DNA of 64,000 nucleotides from UQRS01 sp964481575 (lineage in GTDB: Bacteria; Bacillota; Clostridia; Oscillospirales; Acutalibacteraceae). The stretch covers positions 1 to 64,000 of the forward strand of contig CAYZTR010000007.1 in assembly GCA_964481575.1 (NCBI GenBank), read 5' to 3'. Below are positions 40,842 through 50,657 of the stretch, piece after piece. A program made the position numbers and the translations under genes. A model generated the notes under the pieces. It was given only the letters and a program-made list of their open reading frames with translations, made no database searches and was not told where the DNA came from. Position 1 is the first letter of the stretch; each line of letters opens with the position of its first letter.

Positions 40842-43505
40842 TTAATTCAATACCAGGTAATCCTGGGCGGGTACCACTTTGCCGGACTCCAGGGTGCAAT
40901 CCTGATCTGCGTAGTTGATATAAATCCTGGTTCCGTTGCTGTAGGTGACCTCTGACAAATCATCCGTCAGCTTTTCATGATGAACAATATAGGCAGTATT
41001 CAGAGGAGCCAGCGTTTCCTTGAATTCCTCATAAGCCTGAATAATTTCATCCCGCAGGGTTTCGGTATACTGAGAAGTGAACTCCGTGTACAGATCTCCC
41101 AGATCACTGGTGTCCTCATAAGTCAGCTTATACAGAGGAATACAACCATATTCAATAGAGCGAAGCCGCTCCGTGGTTTTGCTGTAGAAGTTGTTGAAGG
41201 GTTTGGCACTGTAAGGAATGCTGCCATGCACTACCATCTGGTAGAAAGGTACGGATGCATCCGAGAAGGTATAACCGGTGGAATCCATGGGAATATCCAT
41301 GAGCCAGTCCACATTCCCCAGCAAATACTTATTGCCGCCGAAGGCAACGGTCTGGGTTCCCTGTGCCTGAAGCTGTGCATACAAATCGCTCCAGACTTGG
41401 GCGCAATCGTCACGGTTGGTATTGTACGCCGTGTTGTAATCGCTGTAGATCAGGGAAGCCATCTGGTTCAACCCCACACCCATATTCCCCAGCTTGGACA
41501 GCTTTTGGGTCGTCTTGCTGAACTGGTTCTGGATATAACGGGGAGAGAACAGTCGATCCCAGAAAGTGTTATTCTGGTAAACCGTTAAATCGGTATCATA
41601 AGCCAGATTGGACATGCTGATATTATTGCTGTAGGTATCAGCCATAACCAGCTCCACACCCAGGAAGGTGTTACCGCCTCCGGCCTGAACCTTTTCAGTC
41701 AGACTTTGGAAGGCTTCAACACCGCCGGTCTTACGGGGGAACTTAATGGTGCTGGGGGCCTCGCTCTTATCCCAAGCTTCCACATACAGGAAAATATCAG
41801 AGATGCCGGCATTGTTCATATCATCTACCACGCTGCTCATCTGATCGAAAGTAGACAGCGGCACATACGATTCATAGAACAACATGGACTTCCAGGTACC
41901 GGCTACAAAATCCAGCGCCAGAGGCATATCGTCAGACAGCAACTGGCTGGTTTGCAATTCGCCGGTCTCCAGTAGGTACTCCCGATAAGCCGAAGCCATA
42001 CCGGAATAATCCGCTGAGTAATTGGTTCCGTTCAGGAACTGATACCGAATCGAGGGAGAAATCGGTGTAGCGATTTTCTCATAGATGGTAGACTGAGAAC
42101 CGGTGGAATACTGGCTGTTAGAAGTAATATTCACGGTATTCCGGTAGGTGAATTTGGCGTTGATCCGGTTCAGGTTAAAAACGTTGCCGGAAGGCTCCAG
42201 ACAAATGGCAGCGTTGGTATCTCCATCGGTAATCATCGCCACAAAGGCATTGTTATCCTTCTTGGTACCGTAAACCGGAAGCATGGTGCGCTTCAAACCG
42301 GTAGCATCCCGGTTGTATTCCCAAGCTACGTTAACAGTACGGTCGGAATAAATATCTGCGGAGTATTCCTCCGAGGCGGAACTGTGCTCCACCTTGTTGT
42401 AGGTCAAAGCGCCGGAGCCATCAGGATAAAAAACATATCCGTTCTCGGTATCGGCCGCTGCCCCGAAGTTGGACAACAGCTTGATGGCAACAATACCGCC
42501 CATCTGGATGGTATTCATCTTAGCGAAGCTCTGCGCACAGGACAGCAGCTGGGACTGAAGCTTGGTGGCCATCTGCTCATACTTGGAACGATCTGCCTGG
42601 CTGACGGTCTTGGTTCGGTAGGCCCGGGGGAAGACTCCCACGCTGTCACCGGTGGTAGCGCCGCCAAACAGGAACTTTTGCAGATAATCCTGCAGAATGA
42701 TGCTGGCTTCAGACTGGTAAGCCGATACACCGCTGAGAGACTCAATACTGTCCAGGGTGCTTTGCAGATCCTCCAGCCGTTTCCGGGATTTCCGGATATT
42801 GCCGCGGTTCTTACTGATATCGGCCTGCTCCACTTCATCAATATCGGCAGTACAGGTATTAATAAATTCCTGCACTTCATCCTTCAATTCCTGAAGCTTG
42901 GCATCTGTGTTCTTACCTTCTATGATCTTTTCCTGGGGAATGGTAACCTGCAGGGCGTCGCCGTCCAACACAACCTCCACCACAATTTCCAGGCAAAGAT
43001 CATCCAGATAATACCGCAGCTCGCAGCCATCTTCAATCTTGGTCACCGTAATTTCGGGATTCAGACTGTTAATGGGCACAGAGGCCAGGTTATTATCATT
43101 GGTATTCAGAACCGTATAGTCCAGAACAAACAGAGAATCCAGCGTGTAATTCTGGGAATCGGTAAATCCATCCCGGGCATAGGTATCCCCCGGAACGGAG
43201 GAATACCAGATAAACCCACTGGTCAAATCCTTGACACCCAGGATCCCCAGGTTGGGGTTCACATACAATTCCAGGGAATCATTGGAAGCCACCAGCTGGA
43301 AGGAAGAAGAAACCTGCGTCGTGGTATAATTGGTTTCCTGGTCAGCAGTGGCATCCACCGTTACCACATCGCCCGTTTTATAGGCGCTGGTACTGGCAGC
43401 CACGGCAGCAGTGCTCGCCGTTTCGCTATCCGCTGCAGCCGTGCCGGTAAAGATACTGGCAATTAATGCAAGCAACAGAATGCCAGCTACAATTTTCTTT
43501 CTCAT
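40842..43505 (-). CDS. Secreted DUF5696-type protein of the transporter cluster
   Basis: The 887-residue protein has a signal peptide (IVAGILLLALIASIFTGTAAA) and no obvious C-terminal anchor. An N-terminal beta-rich region (SNDSLELYVNPNLGILGVKD, FIWYSSVPGD) is followed by a charged helical stretch (~200-270) and then a long region that looks like a TIM-barrel or glycosidase-like fold (DMPLALDFVAGTWKS, DIFLYVEAWDKSEAP, YLLGNVDWLMDIPMDS). This matches what I know of DUF5696, a family found next to sugar ABC transporters in Firmicutes with no assigned activity. Start at 43505 fits GGAGGCG. It lies between the NHL-Yip1 gene and permease pair 2. Confidence 0.72.
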   Translation of the reverse strand: MRKKIVAGILLLALIASIFTGTAAADSETASTAAVAASTSAYKTGDVVTVDATADQETNYTTTQVSSSFQLVASNDSLELYVNPNLGILGVKDLTSGFIWYSSVPGDTYARDGFTDSQNYTLDSLFVLDYTVLNTNDNNLASVPINSLNPEITVTKIEDGCELRYYLDDLCLEIVVEVVLDGDALQVTIPQEKIIEGKNTDAKLQELKDEVQEFINTCTADIDEVEQADISKNRGNIRKSRKRLEDLQSTLDSIESLSGVSAYQSEASIILQDYLQKFLFGGATTGDSVGVFPRAYRTKTVSQADRSKYEQMATKLQSQLLSCAQSFAKMNTIQMGGIVAIKLLSNFGAAADTENGYVFYPDGSGALTYNKVEHSSASEEYSADIYSDRTVNVAWEYNRDATGLKRTMLPVYGTKKDNNAFVAMITDGDTNAAICLEPSGNVFNLNRINAKFTYRNTVNITSNSQYSTGSQSTIYEKIATPISPSIRYQFLNGTNYSADYSGMASAYREYLLETGELQTSQLLSDDMPLALDFVAGTWKSMLFYESYVPLSTFDQMSSVVDDMNNAGISDIFLYVEAWDKSEAPSTIKFPRKTGGVEAFQSLTEKVQAGGGNTFLGVELVMADTYSNNISMSNLAYDTDLTVYQNNTFWDRLFSPRYIQNQFSKTTQKLSKLGNMGVGLNQMASLIYSDYNTAYNTNRDDCAQVWSDLYAQLQAQGTQTVAFGGNKYLLGNVDWLMDIPMDSTGYTFSDASVPFYQMVVHGSIPYSAKPFNNFYSKTTERLRSIEYGCIPLYKLTYEDTSDLGDLYTEFTSQYTETLRDEIIQAYEEFKETLAPLNTAYIVHHEKLTDDLSEVTYSNGTRIYINYADQDCTLESGKVVPAQDYLVLN

Positions 43506-43519
43506 TCTATCGCCTCCCA

Positions 43520-45637
43520 TTAATTATACGCAAAATAAATCTTCCAGCTGCTGACGATATCAGCAAAGAAGTCATACACCTGCTCACCCAGCATAAAGAT
43601 CAGCAGCAGCACCATCCACATAAACACACAGGCAAAGAGGGTGATGAAAATAATGCCGACCGTTTCCAGGAACCCATAAGAGTTCATACTCATGGTGCTG
43701 ACGAAGAACATCAAACCGACCCAAATCCACATCAAAGCGACCAGAGCATTGTACAAACCTGCGTTAGAGGTAGACATGATATTGGAAACCAAAGACAAGG
43801 GAATGGAAACGATAACATAAGGCAGCATGCAATAGGCAGATGCAGCAAATACTTCCTTCATCTTCACTTCACCGCTGCGAATGGTAGTTACCATGTAGTT
43901 GGCAATGACCCAGGTCAGCAGGGGGATGAAGATCACCAACAGCTCAGAGGCCAGGTTGATGTTATACACCTCCGCTTTACGGAAGGGATAATGGGTGACA
44001 AACAGGGTCATAACCTTAGCCACGATCACCAACAGATAGATGACCAACGGCGTCCAAGGATCAAACTCCGAACGGTTGCGCCGAATTTCCCGGTAACCTT
44101 CATTGGGATCGAACAAGGTTCCCAGCAAAATTCGGAGCCGGCCCTTATTATTCCAGATGCGAAAGCGGGACTGACGTTCATAAGTCTGCCGATACCGCCT
44201 GCGCAGGTAAGCAACCAGAAGAACTACCGCCAGAATAACGACAATCACCACTACCAGCACGATACCGAAGTACTGACGGACGATTTCCAACTCGTGCTTA
44301 TCGAAAGCGGAGGAGTAACCGGCCTTATAATCGGCCTTCTTAAACTCGGCCATGGCTTCGGTATACTGCTTATTTTTCAGCAAAGCGTTACCCTTGCCGA
44401 TATGGGCCATGGGGTAGCTGGGACAAAGATCCAGCACCTCATCCCAATATTCAGCCGCCGTAGAGTAGTTACCGTTGTAGTAATAACCCAATGCCGTGTG
44501 CACAGCATTAATAAAGGCGGTAGGTTCCAGCTTATGGATCGTATTCTGCACGCCGTCGATCACATACAGATTACCCTGGCTGTCCTGAGCCATACCGGTT
44601 GCACCAGTAAAGTTTCCAACCCATTTACCGGTACCGCCGAAACAGGTCAGCATATTACCTTCACTGTCATACTGATAGATCCGGCCAGTCACTGCGTCGA
44701 TCATGGTAACCGTTCCAGCCTCATCAGCCGTTACATCCTGGAATTCCTGGTCGGTGAAGGTTTTACCGTAATATTGCAGCACGTAGTCACTGCGATTCTC
44801 ACCGAATTCACCGGTAAAGGGATAGATACTGGCGCCTACCACCGAGAACCGCTCCATCTGCGCCTTCTCGGTATTGGCTGTCACGGTATAGATACTGTTT
44901 TCATCATCGATGAAGAAGTTGGTATGTACCGGGGGGTTGACCTGACCAATCAGATCCAGCTGCTCCTCAGTGGCCACCAGACGCAGAATCTTCAGAGTAA
45001 AGCTGTAATCCACCTTGGTGGTAGCGATATAGCCCTTGAAGTCATTGTCGATATCCAGCACGATAAAGCCGTGATAATCTTCCTTGTTCAGCACATAGAT
45101 CTGATCTGTCAGGTTGACATAGACCTTAATGGGCTTGAAGGGATAGGTGGAATCGTACAGATCCGAATCCGGCTGCACATAGGTCTTGATGATATTGCCA
45201 TCGGCATCCGAATGGACAATCTTACCGTTATCGGTATCAGCGATCAGCAGGTCGCCATTATCATAAACGTACAGACCCTGAGGATTGTTCAGCGTATAAG
45301 TGCTGCCGTCTGCATTGTGGAAGATGTTAACCACCTTGCAGTTCTCATAATTGGAATCCATACTGACAATTCGGTTCTGCCCAGAGTCCACAATATAGAT
45401 ACGATCATCCTTGGTAATAAAAATATCAGAGGGAGTGGATAATTCCCCGATGACATCGCCCAGATAGCTGTCTACACTGACAGGGTTGTAAGTAATAGGG
45501 ATGGGGATCCGCTGGTTACCGGTACCTACCACATAGTCGCCTTCGTCATAGGCCGAAACCGACAAAGTAAAGGTGGTACACAGCAGGAGAAAGACGAAGA
45601 ACATGATCCCAATCCGTTTCAGACTTTGTTTGTTCAT
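43520..45637 (-). CDS. NHL-repeat, TPR and Yip1-domain membrane protein
   Basis: The ~705-residue protein has a modular layout. It starts with a signal peptide. An NHL-type propeller follows (residues ~50-375), with repeated phrases such as IFITKDDRIYIVDSGQNRIV, GLYVYDNGDLLIADTDNGKI and MAQDSQGNLYVIDGVQNTI. A TPR-like pair (~378-435; YYYNGNYSTAAEYWDEVL, GNALLKNKQYTEAMAEFKKA) precedes a membrane helix (~450-475), a basic stretch (RRRYRQTYERQSR) and a C-terminal five-helix Yip1 domain (~515-700). The exterior propeller and intramembrane Yip1 part suggest a sensor or assembly factor for the neighbouring transporter. Start at 45637 has GAGGTGA upstream. Confidence 0.78.
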   Translation of the reverse strand: MNKQSLKRIGIMFFVFLLLCTTFTLSVSAYDEGDYVVGTGNQRIPIPITYNPVSVDSYLGDVIGELSTPSDIFITKDDRIYIVDSGQNRIVSMDSNYENCKVVNIFHNADGSTYTLNNPQGLYVYDNGDLLIADTDNGKIVHSDADGNIIKTYVQPDSDLYDSTYPFKPIKVYVNLTDQIYVLNKEDYHGFIVLDIDNDFKGYIATTKVDYSFTLKILRLVATEEQLDLIGQVNPPVHTNFFIDDENSIYTVTANTEKAQMERFSVVGASIYPFTGEFGENRSDYVLQYYGKTFTDQEFQDVTADEAGTVTMIDAVTGRIYQYDSEGNMLTCFGGTGKWVGNFTGATGMAQDSQGNLYVIDGVQNTIHKLEPTAFINAVHTALGYYYNGNYSTAAEYWDEVLDLCPSYPMAHIGKGNALLKNKQYTEAMAEFKKADYKAGYSSAFDKHELEIVRQYFGIVLVVVIVVILAVVLLVAYLRRRYRQTYERQSRFRIWNNKGRLRILLGTLFDPNEGYREIRRNRSEFDPWTPLVIYLLVIVAKVMTLFVTHYPFRKAEVYNINLASELLVIFIPLLTWVIANYMVTTIRSGEVKMKEVFAASAYCMLPYVIVSIPLSLVSNIMSTSNAGLYNALVALMWIWVGLMFFVSTMSMNSYGFLETVGIIFITLFACVFMWMVLLLIFMLGEQVYDFFADIVSSWKIYFAYN

Positions 45638-45647
45638 GTACTTCACC

Positions 45648-46535
45648 TCATCCCTTAATGCCTGAATAGGCCATGGTCTTCAGAATGTTACTCTGCATAG
45701 CCACCGAGATCACAATGGAGGGCATGGTGGTCAATAAAGTAGCAGCAGAGCCGGCGCCGGCACGGGCCACACCGCCAGTACCGATGTTAGACAGAACCAG
45801 AGGAACTGTCTTCATGGCCTGCTTGTTAATATAAATCAGGGGAGCGAAGCTGTCGTTCCAGTTAGCAACGAAGGCGAACACGATAATCGTGGAAATAGCC
45901 GCCTTGGTCATGGGAACCACAATCTTCAAAAAGATCTTAAAGTTACCGCAGCCATCCAACTTGGCACTTTCCAGCAGAGAATCCGGCACCTGGGAAACAA
46001 ACTGCTGATACAGGAAGAAATACAGGGGGGTGGCAATCTTGGGGATGATCAGGGACCAATAGGTATTGAGCATGCCCAAACCATTGATGATCATGTAAAT
46101 GGGGATCTGCGCCGCAGGCACTGAGAACATCAAAGCATAAACTACGATTTGGGAGAACACGCCCATCCCCTTAAGCCGCAGCTTCTCTGACACGAAGGCG
46201 CCCATACAACAACAGATCACGGTCAGCACCACGGTAACCACGGTGACCAGAATACTGTTAAACAGGTACCGGGTAAAAGGAACGTCGGAAGAATCCAGCG
46301 TTGCCACCAAGTCAGAAAAGTTCTGCAGAGTGGGGTGCTTTACAAAGAACTCAGGCGGGAACAGGAACAACTCATCCAACGGTTTGAATGCGGTACAAAC
46401 CATATAGATCAGGGGCAGCAGGAAGAAGAAAGCCAGCGCAATCATTATCAAATAGAAAACGACCCGGCCGACGGTGATCTTTTTCCAGCTGAACTTTTTG
46501 ACCTTGATTTTTTTAATATCAACTGTATTTTGCAC
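45648..46535 (-). CDS. Carbohydrate ABC transporter permease (CUT1, MalG-like), system 1
   Basis: The 295-residue protein has six membrane helices and the EAA loop LESAKLDGCGNFKIFLKIVV around residue 190. It forms the permease pair with the 327-residue protein encoded 12 bases upstream. The end of the gene lies ten bases before the NHL-Yip1 gene. It is less like the second pair's permease than a recent duplicate would be, so the two systems seem to be distinct. Confidence 0.9.
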   Translation of the reverse strand: MQNTVDIKKIKVKKFSWKKITVGRVVFYLIMIALAFFFLLPLIYMVCTAFKPLDELFLFPPEFFVKHPTLQNFSDLVATLDSSDVPFTRYLFNSILVTVVTVVLTVICCCMGAFVSEKLRLKGMGVFSQIVVYALMFSVPAAQIPIYMIINGLGMLNTYWSLIIPKIATPLYFFLYQQFVSQVPDSLLESAKLDGCGNFKIFLKIVVPMTKAAISTIIVFAFVANWNDSFAPLIYINKQAMKTVPLVLSNIGTGGVARAGAGSAATLLTTMPSIVISVAMQSNILKTMAYSGIKG

Positions 46536-46547
46536 TGTCGTCCCTCC

Positions 46548-47531
46548 TTATTCGCCCTTGGTGGAGAAGATCTTCATAAAGATCCGGCCCAAACCAAAGT
46601 TCAGTAAAAACAGGATAAAGGAAATTGCCGAAGCGTAACCCAACTCAAACCGCAGGAAAGCGTAGTCATACATATGGGCCACAATGGTGTGAGCCGCGTA
46701 GTCGGGGCTGGGGAATCCGGCAATACCGGTACACAGATCGAACACACCCAAAGCGCCGGTGATAGCCGTAATGGAGTTAAACAGCAACTGGGGCTTCACA
46801 GACGGCAGAGTGATGTAAATCAACTCCTGGAATTTGTTTTTGATACCGTCAATCTGCGCTGCCTCATACCGATCATTGGGAATACCGTTCAAACCTGCCA
46901 GGTTGGTCAGGAAGCCGGAGCCCATGGAGGACCACAATGCCACAATGATGATAACCGGCATGATATAGGTAGGATCCATAGTCCACAAAATCGGCTCACT
47001 GAGGAATCCTAAGGAGATCAGACGGTCATTGATCAAACCGTAACGATCCGAAGAGAACAGATACAGCCAGATAACCGACATGGCCACAGCCGACGTCAAA
47101 GACGGGGCATAAAAGGCCATGGCAAAGGCATTCCGGAACTTCAACTGGTTAATGAGCCAGGCGAAGAAGAAGGAAAGCAGGAAACCCGCCGGGCCCACAA
47201 TGACCGCGTAGGTAAAGGTGTTTTTTACAGCAGTGATGAACAGATCATCGTTGGTCAGCAGATCCTTATAATTCACCAGACCGGCCCAGCGCATGGGCTG
47301 CACGATATTGTAGTGGGTCAAACTGAGAATCAAGCTCCAGATAACTGGAATAACAATAAAAATTAAAAATAACAGTAGGAAGGGAGCTGCCATCAGGTAA
47401 CCAGAAACCTGGTCGCGGGCATATCCGGTCAATCCGTGTGCGCCGCCGTTGGAAGATTTCTTTTTCTTCAGCTTCTTCGGCTTCTTTACTTCGGTGGTAG
47501 CTTCCGCATTTGCAGTACTAATCAAACTCAT
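46548..47531 (-). CDS. Carbohydrate ABC transporter permease (CUT1, MalF-like), system 1
   Basis: The 327-residue protein has a Lys-rich N-terminal tail (KKPKKLKKKKSS), six membrane helices and an EAA loop (YEAAQIDGIKNKFQELIYIT) near residue 240. It follows the fused solute-binding protein gene by 36 bases, which strongly suggests that this transporter uses that binding protein. Confidence 0.9.
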   Translation of the reverse strand: MSLISTANAEATTEVKKPKKLKKKKSSNGGAHGLTGYARDQVSGYLMAAPFLLLFLIFIVIPVIWSLILSLTHYNIVQPMRWAGLVNYKDLLTNDDLFITAVKNTFTYAVIVGPAGFLLSFFFAWLINQLKFRNAFAMAFYAPSLTSAVAMSVIWLYLFSSDRYGLINDRLISLGFLSEPILWTMDPTYIMPVIIIVALWSSMGSGFLTNLAGLNGIPNDRYEAAQIDGIKNKFQELIYITLPSVKPQLLFNSITAITGALGVFDLCTGIAGFPSPDYAAHTIVAHMYDYAFLRFELGYASAISFILFLLNFGLGRIFMKIFSTKGE

Positions 47532-47567
47532 TCACCCTTTTCCTAAAATTACTGTACAGCCACGCTG

Positions 47568-50500
47568 TTAGGATTCCTCTTCAATCAGACCGTACTCGAT
47601 TTGCTTGCGCTCCATCTCGTTTTCAATGTCCTCAACAGCCTGCTCCCAAGAAGCACGGGTGTTGACGTCATTGGTGACGGTCCGAGTCCAGGCGTTGCTG
47701 ACGTTCCGCCCGGTGTAATAACCGCCCAGCGTGTTGGGCATATTCACGAAGTTGTTAAAGACAATGCGGAACACCTTCTTATGATTGGTATTCCAATTCA
47801 TCCGCAGGAACGCATCGGTATTGGCGGTATTCCAGCGGGCGGTCAGGCCCATAACACCTTCAATATTGGCAGAATAGTTATACTGCACATCCTCGCTCAT
47901 CCACCATTTGATGAATTCCCAGCCATCCTCCTTGTTGACGGTATCGGAGAACATCATGAGACAGGTCACCACGCCGCCGGCCGAACGGTTCAGTTTACCG
48001 GAATCGTCGTAGGTACCGGGAATCGGAGCGATATCCCACTTACCGTAAATTTCAGGCGCCGCATACAGCAGTTTGATATAATCCGAATAGCTACCAACCA
48101 CCAGAGGAATATCTCCGATCCGGAAGTGGTTGTAGATATCGGCGGTTTCCGGCATATCGTAAACGTTATAGTTGTTGGTCCACTGGACAAACGCCTGATA
48201 GGCCACATCGGAATCCAGAGCGGTCTTGGTCTTATCTTCATTATAGTAGCTGCCGCCCAGCTGATACAGATAGGTAGCATAGTCTGAAGTCATGAAGAAA
48301 TCCATACCGTTCTGGTTCAGCACCGGCAGAACTCTGTTATACAGATCATACCAGGTTTGGGGAATATCTACATTCAAAGAGCTGAGAATATCCGTCCGGT
48401 AGAACATGATACGGAAATCCATGGTCTCGGGAATGGCATAGCAGCCATCCTGATACAGCAACGGCTCCAATGCACCGGGGAGAAAACTTTCAGCGAATTC
48501 ATCATAATCATCAAAATTCGTCAGATCATAGGCAGCATCCCGGATAGCCAGCTCCACAGGGGTCTGAGAGTCAGTACCCAAAGCAATATCGGGAACGGTC
48601 CCCGAAATAACTGCCAACATCAGCGGACTGATGCTACCCACAGCGCCCACGGAACCGGTAGGCATGATGTTGACGCTGACGCCGATGCCGGTTTCTTGGG
48701 TGAAATCCTCCGTACCCATCTCCTGGATCACCTCGGCCATTTCCTTGGAACGGGCGACCCAGACATTGATGGTGGAATGAACCTCAATGGAATCATCTTC
48801 CGCAGCATATTGGATGCTGTCATAGTCCTTGTAGAAGGAGTTCCAGAAGTTTACAGCCGTACCGGCAATTTTCTGGAAAATATTAGATTTTTTCATCTGG
48901 ACGGTTTCATCCGGGGCTATCATTTGCAGGTAGTCCATCTGCATGGGCTGATCCTGAATGTCATAATACCACTGAGAAACCGAGGATTGGGTATCCTGCA
49001 TTTCATCCAGCTTGGCCGGGATCTTATTCGGGTGCTTAATCAAATAAGCCAGCTGATCAGCTGCTGTGTTCAAAGAGTTGGCCAGGGTAGGCGTCTTTTG
49101 GCAGTAGCTCTGCAGGTAAACGATCTGAGCGCGGTAGCGATCCTCCAGATCCTGCATGGTCTCCAACAACTGGGGATATCTCTTTTCCAGCTGATAGTCG
49201 TAGTTCAGGTCGGGATCACTGCCGGTAATGGCGGTAATGGATCGAATCAGGGAGGTAACATCGTCATTGATGGAGTACAGCTCCTTGATAACCTCCGTTG
49301 CCTGGCCCATCTTAACCGTAAAGGCAATTTCATGCTCACCAGCCGTCAGGTAGAACTGATAGGGGGTTCCCTCCGCATCCGAAACGGTAACATTCTGCCA
49401 TTTGGTACCATATTCAAAGGCATAAGCAGACACCTCCCGGAAGGGAACCACACCGTCAATGGTGATCTGCCGGTGCACGCTAAGACCTTCACCATGGTTC
49501 TGGAAAATCCGAAGGTTCAAAGCATAAAGTCCGTCGGTGGGAACAGAGATTTTATAGGTTACGGACTGATTACCGGTACGCCAGTCGTAACCACCGATGG
49601 TATTCAGTACCACATGCCCGATCGTATAAGGGGTGGTAGCCGGGTCGGAATTAGCGGCCCGCCGCAGGATCTGGCTGGAACGGTATGCGGCATCCTCAGC
49701 CTCCACCCGGGTATCTGCGCTGGTGTCCACCGGTTGGATACCGGCAGCCAGGTTTTCTGCATTATATTCTTCATAAGAGGGAAGGTTCTGCCCCGGCAGA
49801 ATGGTGATATTACCGAAATAACAGGCGCAATTCACATAGCCCACCGTCAGGGTGTGCTGGCCAGGCGTCAGGTAGTAGGCCAAACCGTCGCTGTACATCC
49901 CGTCAACATCGGAAACATACTCGCTGTCCCAGGTGTATACCTGGCGCATCTTGGGCTTCAGCTGGTCTCCGTTGCTATCCTTCTTAACGGCACCGATTTC
50001 CTCCCACTTCCGCATGAAAGGAACCGTATCACTCTCCGAAAAGGGAGAAACACCGTCAATGAGAACCGAACGCTGCACATCTGCCGTGTCGGTTTCATCA
50101 GGAAGGTAGTCCACCAGAATATGATACAGACCGGCCTTTTTCACCTGGAAGGTCCAGATCAGTTCCCCAATATCCTCATTGGAATAGATCTGCGGATTCT
50201 TGTAAGCAGCATAGCCATCAGAGACCGTACCGGTCACCAATGGCTGGGCGTTGCCATCTGCATCCACAGCTGTATCGGCGGTCAGTACAATGGCGTCATC
50301 CGCAGACAAGCCATAGGAGTCATAATCTATGTAACTGGCTGCCATGGCGCCGGTGGAATCATTGCTGCTATCATAGTCGGACAACAGCTTGTAATGCTCC
50401 GTCACATAAGAGCAGTACTCCACATCAGTTGCGTCACTGTACAGCGAGATCACATAGTCATCACCGCCGGTGTCGTAAGTATGCTCCGAAGAAGCAGAGG

Positions 50501-50624
50501 CGGAAGTCGCATCTGTTTCATCGTCAGCCGCCGCAGATACTGCTCCCACCGGCAGAATGATACATACTGCCAAGAGCAATGCCAACAACCGACCATGCAT
50601 CTTGCTTGGGTTCATAGTTGCCAT
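47568..50624 (-). CDS. Solute-binding protein fused to carbohydrate-binding-like modules
   Basis: This protein of about 1018 residues has a type I signal peptide (LLALLLAVCIILPVGAVSA) without a lipobox, so it is not a conventional lipoprotein. Two CBM-like beta domains follow (roughly 60-290 and 300-475), each with a LYHILVDYLP/LYALNLRIFQ strand and a SVLIDGVSPF/QITIDGVVPF turn. A helical segment (~480-610) comes next, and the last ~390 residues are a CUT1-type sugar-binding protein (TINVWVARSKEMAEVIQEMG, VISGTVPDIALG, GWEFIKWWMS). Start 50624 has GGAAGG seven bases before it; the ATG at 50639 is also possible. It lies directly upstream of permease pair 1. Confidence 0.8.
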   Translation of the reverse strand: MATMNPSKMHGRLLALLLAVCIILPVGAVSAAADDETDATSASASSEHTYDTGGDDYVISLYSDATDVEYCSYVTEHYKLLSDYDSSNDSTGAMAASYIDYDSYGLSADDAIVLTADTAVDADGNAQPLVTGTVSDGYAAYKNPQIYSNEDIGELIWTFQVKKAGLYHILVDYLPDETDTADVQRSVLIDGVSPFSESDTVPFMRKWEEIGAVKKDSNGDQLKPKMRQVYTWDSEYVSDVDGMYSDGLAYYLTPGQHTLTVGYVNCACYFGNITILPGQNLPSYEEYNAENLAAGIQPVDTSADTRVEAEDAAYRSSQILRRAANSDPATTPYTIGHVVLNTIGGYDWRTGNQSVTYKISVPTDGLYALNLRIFQNHGEGLSVHRQITIDGVVPFREVSAYAFEYGTKWQNVTVSDAEGTPYQFYLTAGEHEIAFTVKMGQATEVIKELYSINDDVTSLIRSITAITGSDPDLNYDYQLEKRYPQLLETMQDLEDRYRAQIVYLQSYCQKTPTLANSLNTAADQLAYLIKHPNKIPAKLDEMQDTQSSVSQWYYDIQDQPMQMDYLQMIAPDETVQMKKSNIFQKIAGTAVNFWNSFYKDYDSIQYAAEDDSIEVHSTINVWVARSKEMAEVIQEMGTEDFTQETGIGVSVNIMPTGSVGAVGSISPLMLAVISGTVPDIALGTDSQTPVELAIRDAAYDLTNFDDYDEFAESFLPGALEPLLYQDGCYAIPETMDFRIMFYRTDILSSLNVDIPQTWYDLYNRVLPVLNQNGMDFFMTSDYATYLYQLGGSYYNEDKTKTALDSDVAYQAFVQWTNNYNVYDMPETADIYNHFRIGDIPLVVGSYSDYIKLLYAAPEIYGKWDIAPIPGTYDDSGKLNRSAGGVVTCLMMFSDTVNKEDGWEFIKWWMSEDVQYNYSANIEGVMGLTARWNTANTDAFLRMNWNTNHKKVFRIVFNNFVNMPNTLGGYYTGRNVSNAWTRTVTNDVNTRASWEQAVEDIENEMERKQIEYGLIEEES

Positions 50625-50657
50625 ACAAAAACCTTCCATCTTTCTCCCTCACGGGGT

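Noticed and set aside
43466..45442. A 658-codon plus-strand frame opposite the NHL-Yip1 gene, and a 776-codon one at 48357-50687.
   Set aside because: Both lie antisense to genes with signal peptides and recognised domains; neither has a ribosome binding site or family motif.
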